A stretch of DNA of 64,000 nt, taken from the NCBI GenBank assembly GCA_026545765.1, contig JAIFAC010000472.1:26691-90690 (forward strand), read 5' to 3'. The position numbers were made by a program, and so were the translations under genes. This DNA comes from Plantago major (Eukaryota > Streptophyta > Magnoliopsida > Lamiales > Plantaginaceae). The notes beneath the pieces are model-generated. The model was not told the DNA's origin and did no database searches. It worked only from the letters and a program-made list of their open reading frames with translations. This document shows, one piece after another, positions 22,101-33,996 of this stretch (position 1 is its first letter; each line of letters starts with the position of its first letter).

Positions 22101-23046
22101 TGAATCAGAATCGTCCATTGCTTCAATAAAACCACATAAATAATTTATGAATCAAACATCAGAAGAAACCAACTGAAGTGATCACTGATCAATCATAATA
22201 ATCACAAGGGAAATTAAAAAACACTGTATATTCGAACATACATTGATTGCTTGACACAGGGGATGGGGGCAAAACTTCCAACTCGCCATCATCTATGAAG
22301 CTGTCCTCATAGTCATCATCTTCACTATTATGACTAGATCCTTCTGAGTGTGAGTTCTGAATATCCACCCCGAATGATTCTCTATTACAGTAGAGTAAAG
22401 GAAGAAACCATTCCAAACAACTAATACAAATACAAGTTAGACAACCACAAACTAGAATAGATTAGCGGCTTCCAGCCACAAAATGAAGAAGCAAAAAAAA
22501 AGGATACGAGTCACTCTGAGGACCAGAAATTCGGCTTTCAGCCACATAATAACCAGTAAGGTAAACACTCCGCGGACCAATAACCGAGAAAACCACATCA
22601 TCAGCCTCGGCAAACTCTAACTCCAAACGGCAAGACTCCTTTTTGTCCGGAAACAAAGCGCAGATCAACATGGGAATTCTTTTCCCCACATTACACTGCA
22701 CTATAGTTTTCTTGGTAGCGTCACCTATTCCCAACATTGCCTAATTGGACAGAAACCGAATTTACACTTAAATTATCAACTCTAAAGCTCCAAGCTTTCA
22801 CCTTTATGAGATACAGAAATAAGCTAACAAAAAAAAAAAAAAAAAAAAGTACCTGGGTTATTCGGAGTCTACCATGAGCTTTCTCACAGGAATGAGTAAC
22901 TGGCTTTCCGGGTTTCACCACAACACCTGAAAAAACATGGAAAAAAATGTAAAAATGCAATCTTGGAAAACAAAAGGGGGGAAAGAATACAGAAAGAGAG
23001 ATGTGAAAGCGGATTGAGATAGATGGAGCTGACCCCAGAAAGCCAT
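19113..23046 (-). CDS. nucleoplasmin-FKBP peptidyl-prolyl isomerase (FKBP43/FKBP53 type)
   Basis: Nuclear FKBPs of this type combine an N-terminal nucleoplasmin-like histone-chaperone domain, acidic/basic linkers and a C-terminal FKBP domain. Thirteen minus-strand exons: 23046-23034, 22926-22853, 22740-22508, 22381-22242, ~22120-21812, 21577-21374, 21268-21140, 21001-20807, 20018-19853, 19756-19669, 19540-19499, 19386-19338, 19190-19113. MAFWGVVVKPGKPVTHSCEK and LICALFPDKKE mark the nucleoplasmin fold; exon 4 holds an acidic run (EDDDYEDSFIDD); exons 5-9 are Lys/Glu-rich with basic KKRRK-type clusters likely to be nuclear localisation signals. The FKBP part shows VKIQYTAMV, IFDSTVGK and DEWNAGIDGMHVGEKRR, ending WLVYDVELVG. 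The usual GYG loop is not evident. A 1-bp loss near 19157 shifts the last 15 codons, and the exon 4/5 junction near 22095-22120 needs an indel or unusual splice. Confidence 0.9.
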
Positions 23047-23255
23047 TGTTGAAGGCCGAATTCGCAATTTCCCAAATCTATCTCTGTGACTCTGTATACG
23101 GAAGAGATTGAGGATTAGCTGATTTGGGAAGAAGTTGTTTCAAACCCTAGAGCATTTTATACAAGTCTTCTTCACGGCGGGAACAATTTTTCTAGGATTA
23201 CTATAAAACTTGAGTTTTGTTGTGTAAAATTTTAAAATCGATATTCTCTATTTTA
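23047..23255. promoter_or_regulatory. promoter region of FKBP gene
   Basis: Immediate upstream sequence of the minus-strand start at 23046. CT-rich on the coding strand, with no clear TATA box. Positional inference. Confidence 0.35.
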
Positions 23256-23470
23256 GAAAAGTTACATAATTTGATTCCATTAATCAGATTTTGCTGATTA
23301 TTAATTTCATAAACGATAATAAGAATAATTTAATAAAATCATATAATGAAAATTTAGTAATTAAATTTTCATTATATAATTTTATTAATTTATTTATTAA
23401 TATCGTTTAAGAAAGAAATGATCAAACGCGAGATAATTGACCGTAGAATAAGAAACGTAATACTTTTTTC
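23256..23470. mobile_element. palindromic AT-rich MITE, copy 1
   Basis: The core (about 23310-23410) is an imperfect palindrome beginning AAACGATAATA and ending TATTAATATCGTTT, with arms of about 50 bases meeting near ATTTAGTAATTAAAT. Outer ends AAAAGTTAC and its inverse GTAATACTTTTT resemble terminal inverted repeats. A second copy with the same outer sequence is at 33780-33996. About 215 bp, non-coding. Superfamily unassigned. Confidence 0.7.
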
Positions 23471-24248
23471 AAATAGTATAATATTATTTACAAACTGATT
23501 CAAGGACGATTTTCGTTTAACACCATTTCAAGATGGTCATTAAATATTTAGGTCCCTAATGTTTGAAAAATTACATTGAAAGATAAAATGTAATTTATAG
23601 AATAAAAATAATTACTGAAGGACAAAAGTCAACACTCATTATTGATAATATAATTTTACCCTTTAATTTCTCATTTTATTTTCTATATGTTAATTCATCT
23701 TATATTACAATAAACTCCAAAACTTTTAAATTTTGATAAATGAACCACCAAAATTTTCTTTTTTCATATTTCTAAATTTTTGGGTGCTTAACTAAACCTT
23801 AAAATAAAAGATTTAAATTCATTGTTACAATAAAAACTAGATATTATATGGAAGTTTGCTTTATGCCTTCTTGAGTTCGATTAGCGAGTCTAATGGCATC
23901 TATGGAAGCTCCTTATTATTTAAAAAATATTAGTTTAATAAAGAAAGAAAAATATACGAGTTAGGTAAGATAAAAATTTTGGAGTTAATTAATAGATTTT
24001 GAAAGGTCTGAGTCAAATATGTAATTAAATGAAATTAGCATTTCAAATAAATGATTTAATTAAGAAAAAATGGGGTAAATAAAACTTTTTTAACAAAAGT
24101 CAACCAAAAACCAAAAGTTGTCCTTCAATGTAATATTTCAAATATTATGAACCTAAACGTTCAGTGACTATATTAAAAGGGTGATATGTGAAAATTCCCC
24201 TATGTTTTAAATTGTTTTAACAGATCGGTGAAGGTGTAGTGGTCCCAC
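23471..24248. other. AT-rich intergenic sequence
   Basis: No gene, RNA or clear repeat boundary. Simple AT-rich tracts only. Confidence 0.4.
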
Positions 24249-24500
24249 ATGTCACTCGTTGAAGACATCACCCACCTTTTGCATCAGGGAATGGAAATGC
24301 ACGTGACTTTTGTTCACGGGGAGGAGAATAGAGTGGCAAATCTTTTGGCCAATAAAGCTAGTGCTCAAGATGAAGATGTTATGCCCCAGAGTACTTTGAA
24401 TTTAAATATTGCTAAATTTTGTGAAACTTCTATGTTGGTTTGTAATGACTTGAAGATTTGGGACTTATGCTCACCTTTGTTAGATAATACCCTTAAGTGA
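24249..24500 (+). pseudogene. LINE-derived RNase H fragment
   Basis: An 83-codon frame carries VTFVHGEENRVANLLANKAS, which matches the end of the RNase H domain (RVT_3 type) carried by plant LINEs, where His-x-x-Glu-x-Asn-x-x-Ala precedes the last helix. The catalytic Asp/Glu part is absent and nothing upstream continues the domain, so this is an isolated fragment of a dead element. Confidence 0.65.
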
Positions 24501-25979
24501 CCGCTCCCCAAACTACATTTCGTAATGTTAGCATTCACACGATAGGAATATCTGATGCATAAATGCTTTATTATCTAATGGAGTGGATTTATAAAAAAAA
24601 AAAATGAAGTCACGAATATCAATACTCCCACGTCCCACCACTCAGACATTAGGTGAAAGTAGTAGGAGCATCCCTATCCATAATGAAAAGCTTGTTTATC
24701 TATCTATTAATCATGAACCATATTTTGCTCATGGCCAGGAGAAAATAACAAAGGTCTGTCGTAAGTTAGCAAATCACAAACGAATTGAACGAGTGGGAAT
24801 GGATCCCATCCCACATGTTTCTTTCTTTTATTTTTAATTAACCAAAAATAATAAATAATTAAATGGAAGTAATTTATTTTAGTATCTAAATAAGTTATAA
24901 TTAATATTATAATATTTTTAAATAATATTGAAAAAATTAAATATAATGATTAATGTAACCTATAATATTTAATTTAATTTTAATAATTATTACATATATT
25001 TATTTATTTAAAATTATGAATTATATTTATTTAATTACACTTAATAATTATTAAATGTATTTACAATAAAAATAAAACAACATTTATGTAAAAGTGGTCC
25101 ATGGATAACAAAGCACAAATGAATGTGTTCGCAAACCACTTTTGCATGAATTAAATTGTGAACCAAACCACAATTGTGTGTAGTAAGATTGTTTTATTAT
25201 TTGTTACACACCATCCACGGCTCCAAGCTATTTTAGGCCTCAATATAGTTAATCATTTTAGTAATTAGCCAAAATGGTTGGGGTGCGTGTGTAATTCACC
25301 TGCGTAGCCTTATAAAGAGAGTACTCCTGTAAACAGGGGTAGTATAGATAGCTTCGATAAAGTGCAGACCTTTTTGAATGTTTGGAATAGTTGTTCGATT
25401 TTGTTACTAGATGTTTGTAATAACATACCGTACATGTTTCGTTGTTAAAATAAAAGATTTTTTTACATAAACACCCATGTATAATGGTGAAATTACAAAT
25501 AACGTCCTGTTCTTTTCATCTGAAAACTCATTAATTTCAGTTCAGTTCAGATTCATTCATTTAGCTGGCTAGTAGACTCGTTTTTCAACTAAAATTTATC
25601 GAATCGAATCGAATCAATCAGTATAAAATATAATTCATCGAATCGAATCAACTAAATGAAGCTTTTCAATAAGAATGAGCCTTTATTAAGACAACTAAAT
25701 TCAGCCAGATCAATTCACTGCTCGTTTCAGACGAAAAATTAAACCCAAACCTCCGTAACAACAACATGTCAGAAAGTTTTAGACCGCTTATTTGTAATTT
25801 CGCCGAAGTGAAAATGTAAAAAACCCAATATAGTACTTTAAAGGGTAAATAGTCAAATGAAAAGAAAAATTTTTGAAGGGTAAATAGTAAAATAGAAAGA
25901 AAAACATTTGAAGCGTAGGTGAAGCCAGAGATTTCTTGATAATCCACATCAGTTCATTCAATTCCCAGATAGCTCACTC
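24501..25979. other. AT-rich intergenic, 5' flank of GSTZ
   Basis: Very AT-rich from 24880 to 25080. Around 25560-25690 lies a repeat built of ATCGAATCGAATC units, with a related copy at 37690-37800. The last few hundred bases must contain the GSTZ promoter; no distinctive element was recognised. Confidence 0.4.
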
Positions 25980-28524
25980 ATGGAATCCAAGCAGCAGGTA
26001 ATCTCACACGATTATCAAAGATTCAGCTTTGCTAAACTGAAACCACAGTTCAAAAACATAATCTTGGAAAAATTCTTGTTATTGTTGTTTAATGATTACA
26101 CTTGTTGCAGAAAGAAGACACCTTACCAAGAGGTGAATCATCATCTTCTTCTTCACCAGCTCAAAAGCTCATCCTCTACTCTTTCTGGCAAAGCTCATGT
26201 TCTTGGCGTGTTCGCTTTGCTTTAAATCTTAAAGGTCCTTTTTTTTTACATTTCTTGTTTCATCTCAATGCTTTCTCCCCTTTCTTTTTGTTGGGAAATA
26301 GTAGCAACTGATTCAGTTTTCTTACTTCCTTTTGTGGGTATTGATGATCAGGACTCGATTACGAGTATAGAGCAGTTAATCTTGTCAAAGGAGAACAGTT
26401 TAGTCCAGGTTTGTTTGATTACTCCCTCTTTTCTTTGTTGTATTTGGTAGATTGTTTAGATTATGTTTGATATTAGATCATTGAATAATCCTAATGTTTG
26501 TCCGTATTTTTAATTATATTTCTAGTAGGCCGTCAGCCAGGAGACTTACTCTTGAAGTTATGGTAGAGTACACTGTTAATAGATTGTGATTTTTGTTATT
26601 GGCAAGTCTTGAACATTGAGTCTGATTCTTATTTAAGGAAAGCTTGTGTTAAGTCTTGTTCCCCTAATCACCTGTTTAACTTTAAGACCGTCTAACACGT
26701 TCTTATAGTTGTTGGTTATGTAAGTGGAGGATATTCTTAATGACAGTATTTATGAAGGAAGTAATGTAAATGATTAGGCATGGCAAGAACCTGGCATTTT
26801 TTATAAAAGTTGCAAGTTTTAAGGTGTTATATAGCTTAGCTAAGGCGGCTGCTAAATAAACGGTGTGGATCAAGCCTCAGAAGGATCATTTTAGTCTACA
26901 ATGTTTGTGAGTTTCTTAATTAGAATTGAAGCTTGTAGATCAGCCATTGATAATCAATTCAGTTTAACTAGTCGTGTTAAGTTCTGTTTTCTCTTGCTAT
27001 CTTCTTCGCACCAGTCAATTGTTTGTCTGCTGCCTGCATCTACCGTTGTTCAGATGACCTCGTGTTTGATTACCGAGAACTTAGACGTTCTGCCTGCAAT
27101 GTACTGTTATCTTCTTTGCACCAGTTCTAACTTCTAATAGAGATTGCATAACATGCAGAGTTTGAGAAACTGAATCCGCTTCACTATGTTCCAGTCCTGG
27201 TTGATGGAAATGTTACTATTTCGGACTCGTATGCTATTTTACTGGTTGGTATTTTGTTGACAGTTTAATGTAATGGTGATGCTTTACCTATGTTTTATCG
27301 GGACCCTGTTTGTCTAATTTTCATTGCAAACTACTTTCGCTTGACAGTACTTGGAAAAGAATTATCCCCAGAAAGCACTTTTACCGGCTGATCCACAACT
27401 TCAAGCAATTAACCTTCAGGTCAGTGCTTGGCCCAATTGGGTGATTTTACTATTATGCAGAGGTGCAGTAATCTTCACAGAGTGCAACAGTTTCAACTTT
27501 CGGTTATATTATTTACCCGTATAACCATATAACCCTATAAAGAAAGTTGATATCAATATGCATGACTATGCGAAATATTGTAGGCTGCAAGTATTGTGTC
27601 TTCCAGCATACAGCCGCTTCACATGTTATCGATGCTGGTGAGTTTTCAGCCACATAATCCAACATGTTGGTCAATATTATCAAAGGGTCAGATATAGTTG
27701 AAATCTTCAAATATCATCCAACTTGAGCAGAAACATTTAGAGGAAAAATTGGGAAGTGAAGAACAAAGAGCATTTGCGCAATTATTTATTGGGAAGGGAT
27801 TCCTAGGTGAGTTCTTTGGACTATATTTTTCTTTCATTATTGCTTTCTGCTTCCCTATCGTTTTATCTGGTGTGTTTGTGTTATGCCCTCCCTCGCTAGT
27901 CCTTATTACAGCCGCCTCTCTTCTTTTCAGCTCTTGAGAAACTTCTGAAAAACCTCGCCGGAAAATATGCCACAGGAAATAGCGTTTGTATGGTAAATCT
28001 TTCTAAACACGTCTATTGTTTTGCCATTTGTTGTTTGAAGGGAAGTACACCTAGCTAAGAGTTAATATGTGGGTTATCTGCAGGCTGATGTATTTTTGGC
28101 TCCACAAATTGCAGTAGCTAGTTCAAGGTTTAACATAGAGATGGTAAATCTTTTTCTTCTTTAAGCAGTCACATCTACCCTCTCCATGGTTTATATACTT
28201 ACCTCAAGATAAATAAAACTGATGTCTCCATAGATTCTTTTCTGACGTGCATAAAGGGTACTTCGCCTGAAGTCCTTTTTGCTGTTGCGTGCACTAATTT
28301 ACGCTCTATGCCCCGTGAGATTTATTTTAATGACAGAGGCACCAACATACTTTCCACATTCATTGCAGTCCAAGTTTCCTGTCTTGAGTATGATATACGA
28401 ATCCTGCAAGTCCTTGCCAGAATTCCAAGCTTCTCTGCCGGAAAATCAACCTGATGCTGTGGCATGCATGATCTTTGCTGAACAAAAAATCTTCCCTATG
28501 CATCTTTTAAATGTTAAAATATAG
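25980..28524 (+). CDS. GSTZ: zeta-class glutathione transferase / maleylacetoacetate isomerase, 10 exons, intact
   Basis: GSTZ isomerises maleylacetoacetate to fumarylacetoacetate in tyrosine breakdown, using glutathione. Exons: 25980-25997, 26111-26234, 26352-26408, 27159-27244, 27348-27419, 27584-27637, 27731-27806, 27931-27992, 28084-28143, 28369-28524, totalling 765 bases (254 residues plus TAG). All junctions are GT..AG and all phases agree. The N-terminal thioredoxin fold has KLILYSFWQSSCSWRVRFAL, where SSCSxR is the catalytic signature of the zeta class, then VPVLVDGNVTISDSYAILLY for glutathione binding. The C-terminal helical domain has AASIVSSSIQPLHML, IGKGFLALEKLL and ADVFLAPQI. The last exon runs about 20 residues past the usual ASLPENQPDA end (to a hydrophobic tail), possibly from a changed stop. 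The Ser-rich stretch after residue 14 is typical of linker variation. No organelle signal is obvious; cytosolic by family. Confidence 0.95.
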
Positions 28525-30453
28525 GTGTTATGTCACACAAGTATTTTTGAAATATCATGAGGTATGGCTGTAGAAACTCGGGATTTCTTATGCTAATAAT
28601 TTATAAATAAGTAATTATAATTGAATTAATCTTTTCATCTTGTTGCTGTTTTTTAATCTCCCATTTCTTTTTCCACAAAATAAACAGTAATTATAAGATC
28701 ATTTTAGGTTATGTAAGTGCTTTGTTACTCATGCAGTAATTGTTATTCTAGCATATTAACTATTAGATAGCTCGCATGCCGTAATTGTTATTCTAGCCAA
28801 TTTATTTGCAGCCTTTTTGCACTAGATAATTTAGTTCATGCATGTCCTACTTGCTCAAGTTGATAAAATATTTGTTAGATAAAGTCATGCAAATGTCTTG
28901 GTTTGTAAATATCAGTAGGTGAAGGTGGGGCATAAATATTTATGACAGGTAGATAGTGTAGAGATTATATATCTTTAAGAAACCGAGAGGTGAAATTGCA
29001 AGTCTGCATATTTCAATAATTCCTAAGCTCTCCACTTCCTCTCCTTACCCTTTCACCTTGAGCAGCCATGTGCTTAATTCCAAGAAAATACGAAGAGAAA
29101 ACAATGGAAATTCATGAAACTTGAGATCTTCAACTATCATCATTTTTGTGAGTGTTCATTCCAACTTATATCTATGTAGATAAGTTTTTCAACTGGAAGG
29201 AACTTATAAGAAAATGTTTCACGTGTGTATATCGATGTATATCATTGTTTTCAAACAAAACTCATGCTTAAACCTGCATAGAAAATCAGATTTTTGCACG
29301 ACGCTCAAGATCTTTCGTGATTTGTTCATGCATTTACACTTATTGAAGAAAACCGTTATTGAAAACAATAAAAATGTTCTCCTTTGATTTGTTTGTTGAT
29401 TCCGTTCTATTTCAATTCGGTTTTGTTTGTTAGTTGGATCCTTAGCACACACATCGAACATCACTGAATCCTTTACTCATATATTTTCAAATGTTTTGAT
29501 TCCAGTCCATTAGGAGGGAATGCGGGCGAGATTTGAGTGCACTTGGGAGAAATTAATAAATGTATGATGCATATTTCGAACTTTAATGTTTCCTATCTAT
29601 TGTCTAGTACTTTGTTTCTATTTAAGCTTAAGACTTTGATTTGCCTTGGAATAATGTAATATAAAACCGTCACAACCTTTATATAAATGTATGGTTTGGT
29701 TTGCTAATTTTTACTTACAAGTATTCTCATATGCACTCTGTAATCCATATTAGAACATTCAGTTCATGCAACTGACTGGTGCAGGACTGGAGGAATCAAT
29801 GCTAGTAGATGGAAGAGCATCGCAGGCGTGGTTGATGCCAGATTTCCTGCTACATGTACGCGTTCCTTCTGCACAAAGTATTTTCTCTTCGAGTAATTCT
29901 TGTAAAAAACTGTTCTTTTTTCCAAAATAAAACCACTTAAAATACTTGGTAACGGGTGATTTATACTCATGTTTTAGAACCATTGGTGTTATAATAGCAA
30001 ATATAGAACATGAAGCTAACAGTTTAAAAGGTCCATGGATTGAGAGGAGACAATGCATAAGAAAATGTTAACAACATTTTATTACTCCTTCATTCCAAGA
30101 ACTTCATACATTGTAGAGTTAAGATTTTATATGAAAAGTTAACATAATGATAGAATATAGAAATTGTGGAAAAAAGTGTACTTTTAGTGGCAAAATGTGT
30201 AATTTGAGTGTAAAGTTGAGATTGTTTATTATTTGTCGGGTGTGAACTTCCTTTTTAAGAATGTACAAGCTTCCGCGACCGCTAAAATTCAGAAATGTAC
30301 AAGCTCATGACTATGAAAGTAAAAGATCCAACTATTATTATCCTAATAAGTACTTTCATATGAAATAAACAAATGAAGCAGGGTAAAGCTAACTAATAAG
30401 ATCCATGAACATCGCATCAGATTATCCAGGTGCATCAGATTATCTAGGTGCAT
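28525..30453. other. intergenic, nothing recognised
   Basis: Nearly 2 kb of AT-rich sequence between GSTZ and the first F-box gene. Short frames on both strands have no recognisable domain. No transposon ends were paired. Confidence 0.4.
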
Positions 30454-32514
30454 CTAAAGGCCCCCATTTGAACCGGAACGAACTGGTCTGCTACAAAATA
30501 CCGGACCATCTTCAACAAATTTTTCCAATGGCACAGTTCTATGACACAGAAGCACATCAATTTCCTCCAGATCATATATGAGCAAGCCTTGGATCTTATT
30601 GAAGCTGCTCATATTCTTCGAAATTTTCTGATTTATCATAAATAGTTCATACAGAAGTTTTGGCGGCAGTAGGTATATGAATCCAAGCAATCCAACCCAG
30701 TCTGAGAGTAATAAAGGTAGGTCTGCAACTCAAACAAAGCACACAGAAAAGCATGACTTATGCAAGCCTTGTTTATCGTTAGCTTCTCCACCACAGGCGA
30801 GGGTGCACATGGAAAATCGCCACATATGCAAGTGTTCTGCCTCCTAGTTGAAATCTGAAAGATGTTCTGACAGTCTGAGCTCTTGCAGAAAATCTCTCAA
30901 GCTTACGAACCAAGAACTCCTGATACATTTAAGAGAGCACGGGAAAGTCACTTTTGAATCCCATTCCCTCGGTGCAGTACGAAAAGATAAGGAAGGGATA
31001 TAATCGCCATATGTTGTATGAAAGACAAACTTACGGATACTTGGGACATCAAATTCTGCTTTCTGCAATCCTTTTCTGTGATACAACTTGAAGTACTTGT
31101 GAAGGACTTGGAATCTGTAGTATATGTTTGTAGCCGCTGCACTCGTCCAGCAACAAATCCTCGATACGAGGAAATTTAGACGATAACTCAGTGAAAAAAT
31201 CCTTGTGAACTCTCACCTTCTTCAAGACCACATAACACAATCTGTGGAATTCAGGCACACTAATAGATCCAGATCCAAAGGATACTTCAGCCGGACGATA
31301 CATAACACTATAACAACTTGCGACGCGAAGGGAGACTAGGTTGTGCAGATTGCTCACATTTATATTTGACATGCCATAGCATTCATCCATCTTCAAGTTC
31401 TCTACCAAAGGGCATGCTAAGAAAATATATCGAATTGAATCATCCCCTATTTGAATAGAGCAGAAATCCAGAGACCTAAGATTTGAACATAGTATTCTAC
31501 CATCATCGATTTGGATTTTGCAATGTCTTACTGATAAAGTGGTAATCGATTCCAAGGCGAACACATGAGCAGGCAAAACACTATCGCTAGCTTTACCACC
31601 ATCGAAATCCAACCTCTCAATCATAGGGCTCCCTGATAGAATATCTCCAATCACGCTGAAGTCACTCATACGAACATCGTGTAATGTTAATGATGCAAGA
31701 TGCGGACATAGTACTATATCATCATCAGTCAACATATCGTCAACATTGTTACCTAAGTACGTTTTATGCGGCCCCAAATGACTCAGATCCAAGGTTTCAA
31801 TCAAAGGACAAGCTCGGAGAATCTCCTTAATCGCATTGCCATGAATCCTAACCCGGTGTAAACTTAAAGATACAAGACGCAAACATTGTACTCTACCACC
31901 ATTAATGTTGCAAATTGCATGAACGGATAATTTAGTCAAAGTTGTAATCTTGAACACACCGTTAGGAAAATAATGATATATCGCGGAGAAACCAAGATAG
32001 TAACAAGCAAGTTCCTTGACGCCCAATGTGGAAGCCTCTTCGATCAATGTATGAATAAAACCGGTCATATTATTCTTATGTTCGCGTGGTGTTCCAAACT
32101 CCGAAGGAGGGGGGTTCACTGTAGACATCCAAGGTAATTGTATAGCCAACTTGTCCAGCTTCAAACCGAGTTCCTTGTATCTGTTCATGGTTGTCAACAC
32201 ATACTCTCGCCGAATTTCAGCATCATCTTTGTTAATATAAATATCTCCCAGTCTGCTGAAATCAAGAATTGGTCTGGTAGACCAAGCATTGTACCAATAT
32301 TTCGATAGCAAACCAGTTTTTGCAGCTTCTTTGCATCCAGAAAAGATTGTATGTGTTGAATGATTTCTATAGGCAATTCGAACTCGAGTTTACGGATCTT
32401 CTTCCTTCGTAATCGACATCTTCTTCGAATCTTCTTCGTTCGTAATTCATGACATGTTCGAATCTTATTCAATCCGAATTTACACCTGTGGATCTTCTTC
32501 TTTCGTCTGTCCAT
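30454..32514 (-). pseudogene. F-box/LRR protein gene, copy 1 (frameshifted)
   Basis: F-box/LRR proteins recruit substrates to SCF ubiquitin ligases. Minus strand from ATG at 32514: a long Arg/Lys-rich leader (KKIRRRCRLRRKKIRKLEFE), then the F-box LPIEIIQHIQSFLDAK. A 1-bp loss near 32330 moves the rest of the F-box (LLSKYWYNAWSTRPILDFS) to another frame, which stays open for about 400 codons of leucine-rich repeats (for example CPLIETLDLSHLG, CPHLASLTLHDV, SPMIERLDF). Further shifts near 31097 and 30865 separate the C-terminal region, which ends near 30454 with IQGLLIYDLEEIDVLL. No introns are needed. The gene at 35649 is its close relative in the opposite orientation. Called pseudogene because three shifts are required, but assembly error is possible. 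Confidence 0.8.
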
Positions 32515-33211
32515 GTCTACGCAAGATTTTATGAATACGGTGTTAATTAGCAGACAAGCTTATACGAATACTGTGTTATTTTATCAGGGTTTAAGGATAT
32601 ATATAGGCATTATCAGTGTTGTTAGAAGGGAAAATTAATATCAGTGGATTGTAAAGGATAATTTAGAGGTATTATTGTTATCTAACATAGTGAACTTGTC
32701 GAATTGGAATTATCGGCATTGTTTTGAGTGAGACCTGTAGAAATCTTCAAGTGAATCTAGTAAATTGTGAAGCTCAATCAGTGTATTCAGCTTCATTGGC
32801 CAATTTAAGCAATATCGGAAGCTTATTGGTTAATTATAGTCCTTTTCCAGTTCCCTTGCACTTCATTCCTGCAGCATACTGTTTGCAACCTTATATTCTA
32901 AGTATCAGTGGATTGTAAATGATAATTTAAAGGTATTAGAATCTTTAGCACCTAATAGTAGAACATTGCAAATTTGAAAATTGACAGATTAGAATGTTGA
33001 CTTGCACGAAAAAGACAATTAAGACAGATTTTATTCCGTGTATTTTATATGGAGCATTTGAGCTTGTTTTGAGGATCTATTAATTGATGATTTCAGGTGT
33101 TGATTCAATTTCTTGTGTGCAGGTCGGAGTTCTGACTTGGATTTTATATTTATTTATCACTGTAGGCTGTAGCTACCTTCTCTCCAAAGTAGAGCAAAAG
33201 TTGGTGTTTTA
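32515..33211. other. upstream flank of F-box copy 1
   Basis: Promoter side of the minus-strand gene. Contains GGATTGTAAANGATAATTTANAGGTATTA twice (near 32647 and 32908), a short local duplication. No gene. Confidence 0.4.
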
Positions 33212-33610
33212 ACAACAATGCCAAATTTAAAGGAACAAGAATAAAGGGAGTATGTGATAAAGCCAATCCTATTGCTTTTGGCGAGTATGCTCTTCAGATA
33301 ATCGAACCTGCTCGGATCACCGAGAAACAAATCAAAGCAGGCCGACTTGCACTGACACGAACTGCACGTCGTGGTGGAAAGATGTGGATCCGTGTACACC
33401 GAACAAACCGGTCACAGCAAAACCTACAGCAACACGAATGGGCAGGGGGAAAGGATCGCTTGCCCAATATATTGGGCAGCTGTTGTTAAGCCAGGGAGAA
33501 TCCTATATGAAATGAGTGGGGTAACTGAAGATATAGCTAAAAGGGCTATGGAGATAGCAGCTGCCAAACTTCCTATGCGAACACGGTTCATTAAATTGGA
33601 GAAAACATGA
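33212..33610 (+). pseudogene. bacterial-type ribosomal protein L16 (uL16), organellar-like, frameshifted
   Basis: uL16 is a core protein of the large ribosomal subunit near the tRNA-binding cleft. The first frame reads [20 protein letters not shown] and [18 protein letters not shown]; after a shift near 33390 the second frame gives [18 protein letters not shown]; after another near 33465 the third gives [17 protein letters not shown], then [18 protein letters not shown] and a TGA at 33608-33610. Order and spacing match bacterial/plastid L16; the RTARRGGK and MGRGKG motifs are diagnostic. Sequence differs from plastid-encoded L16, so it derives from a nuclear-encoded organellar or cyanobacterial-like version. 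No start codon or targeting peptide upstream and no introns, so it may be a processed or truncated copy. Confidence 0.85.
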
Positions 33611-33779
33611 GTTTCGGGATGAAATAAAAGCCGTGTCAACAGATTTCTTTGTTGAAAAAGTTTGAAGGCATAAACTTTCTTGGTTTATGTGTATTTGCAA
33701 ATGATTTTACTTAGTGATTTTTTGTCTGCTTCTATTAAAAGTTTATCAAAGTTGATTTTAATCAAAGCCTCTTCATTTC
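33611..33779. other. 3' flank of L16 pseudogene
   Basis: No feature recognised before the MITE at 33780. Confidence 0.3.
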
Positions 33780-33996
33780 GTAAAATTACATTGATTGATT
33801 TGACATTAACCGCCTTCGAGCCGATTAAATTATTCATAAACGATAATAGTAAATAATTTAATAAAATTATATAATAAAAATTTAATTACTAAACTTTTAT
33901 TATATAATTTTAATAATCTATTTATTAATATCGTTTAAGAGTAAATTGCACAAACGTAGATACGATTGACCGAAAATAAGAAACGTAACTTTTTCC
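33780..33996. mobile_element. palindromic AT-rich MITE, copy 2
   Basis: Core about 33836-33940 is a palindrome from AAACGATAATAGTAAATAAT to AATCTATTTATTAATATCGTTT, the same design as 23256-23470. Outer sequence (ATTGACCGAAAATAAGAAACG next to GTAACTTTTT) matches copy 1, so element boundaries extend past the core to about 217 bp. Confidence 0.7.
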
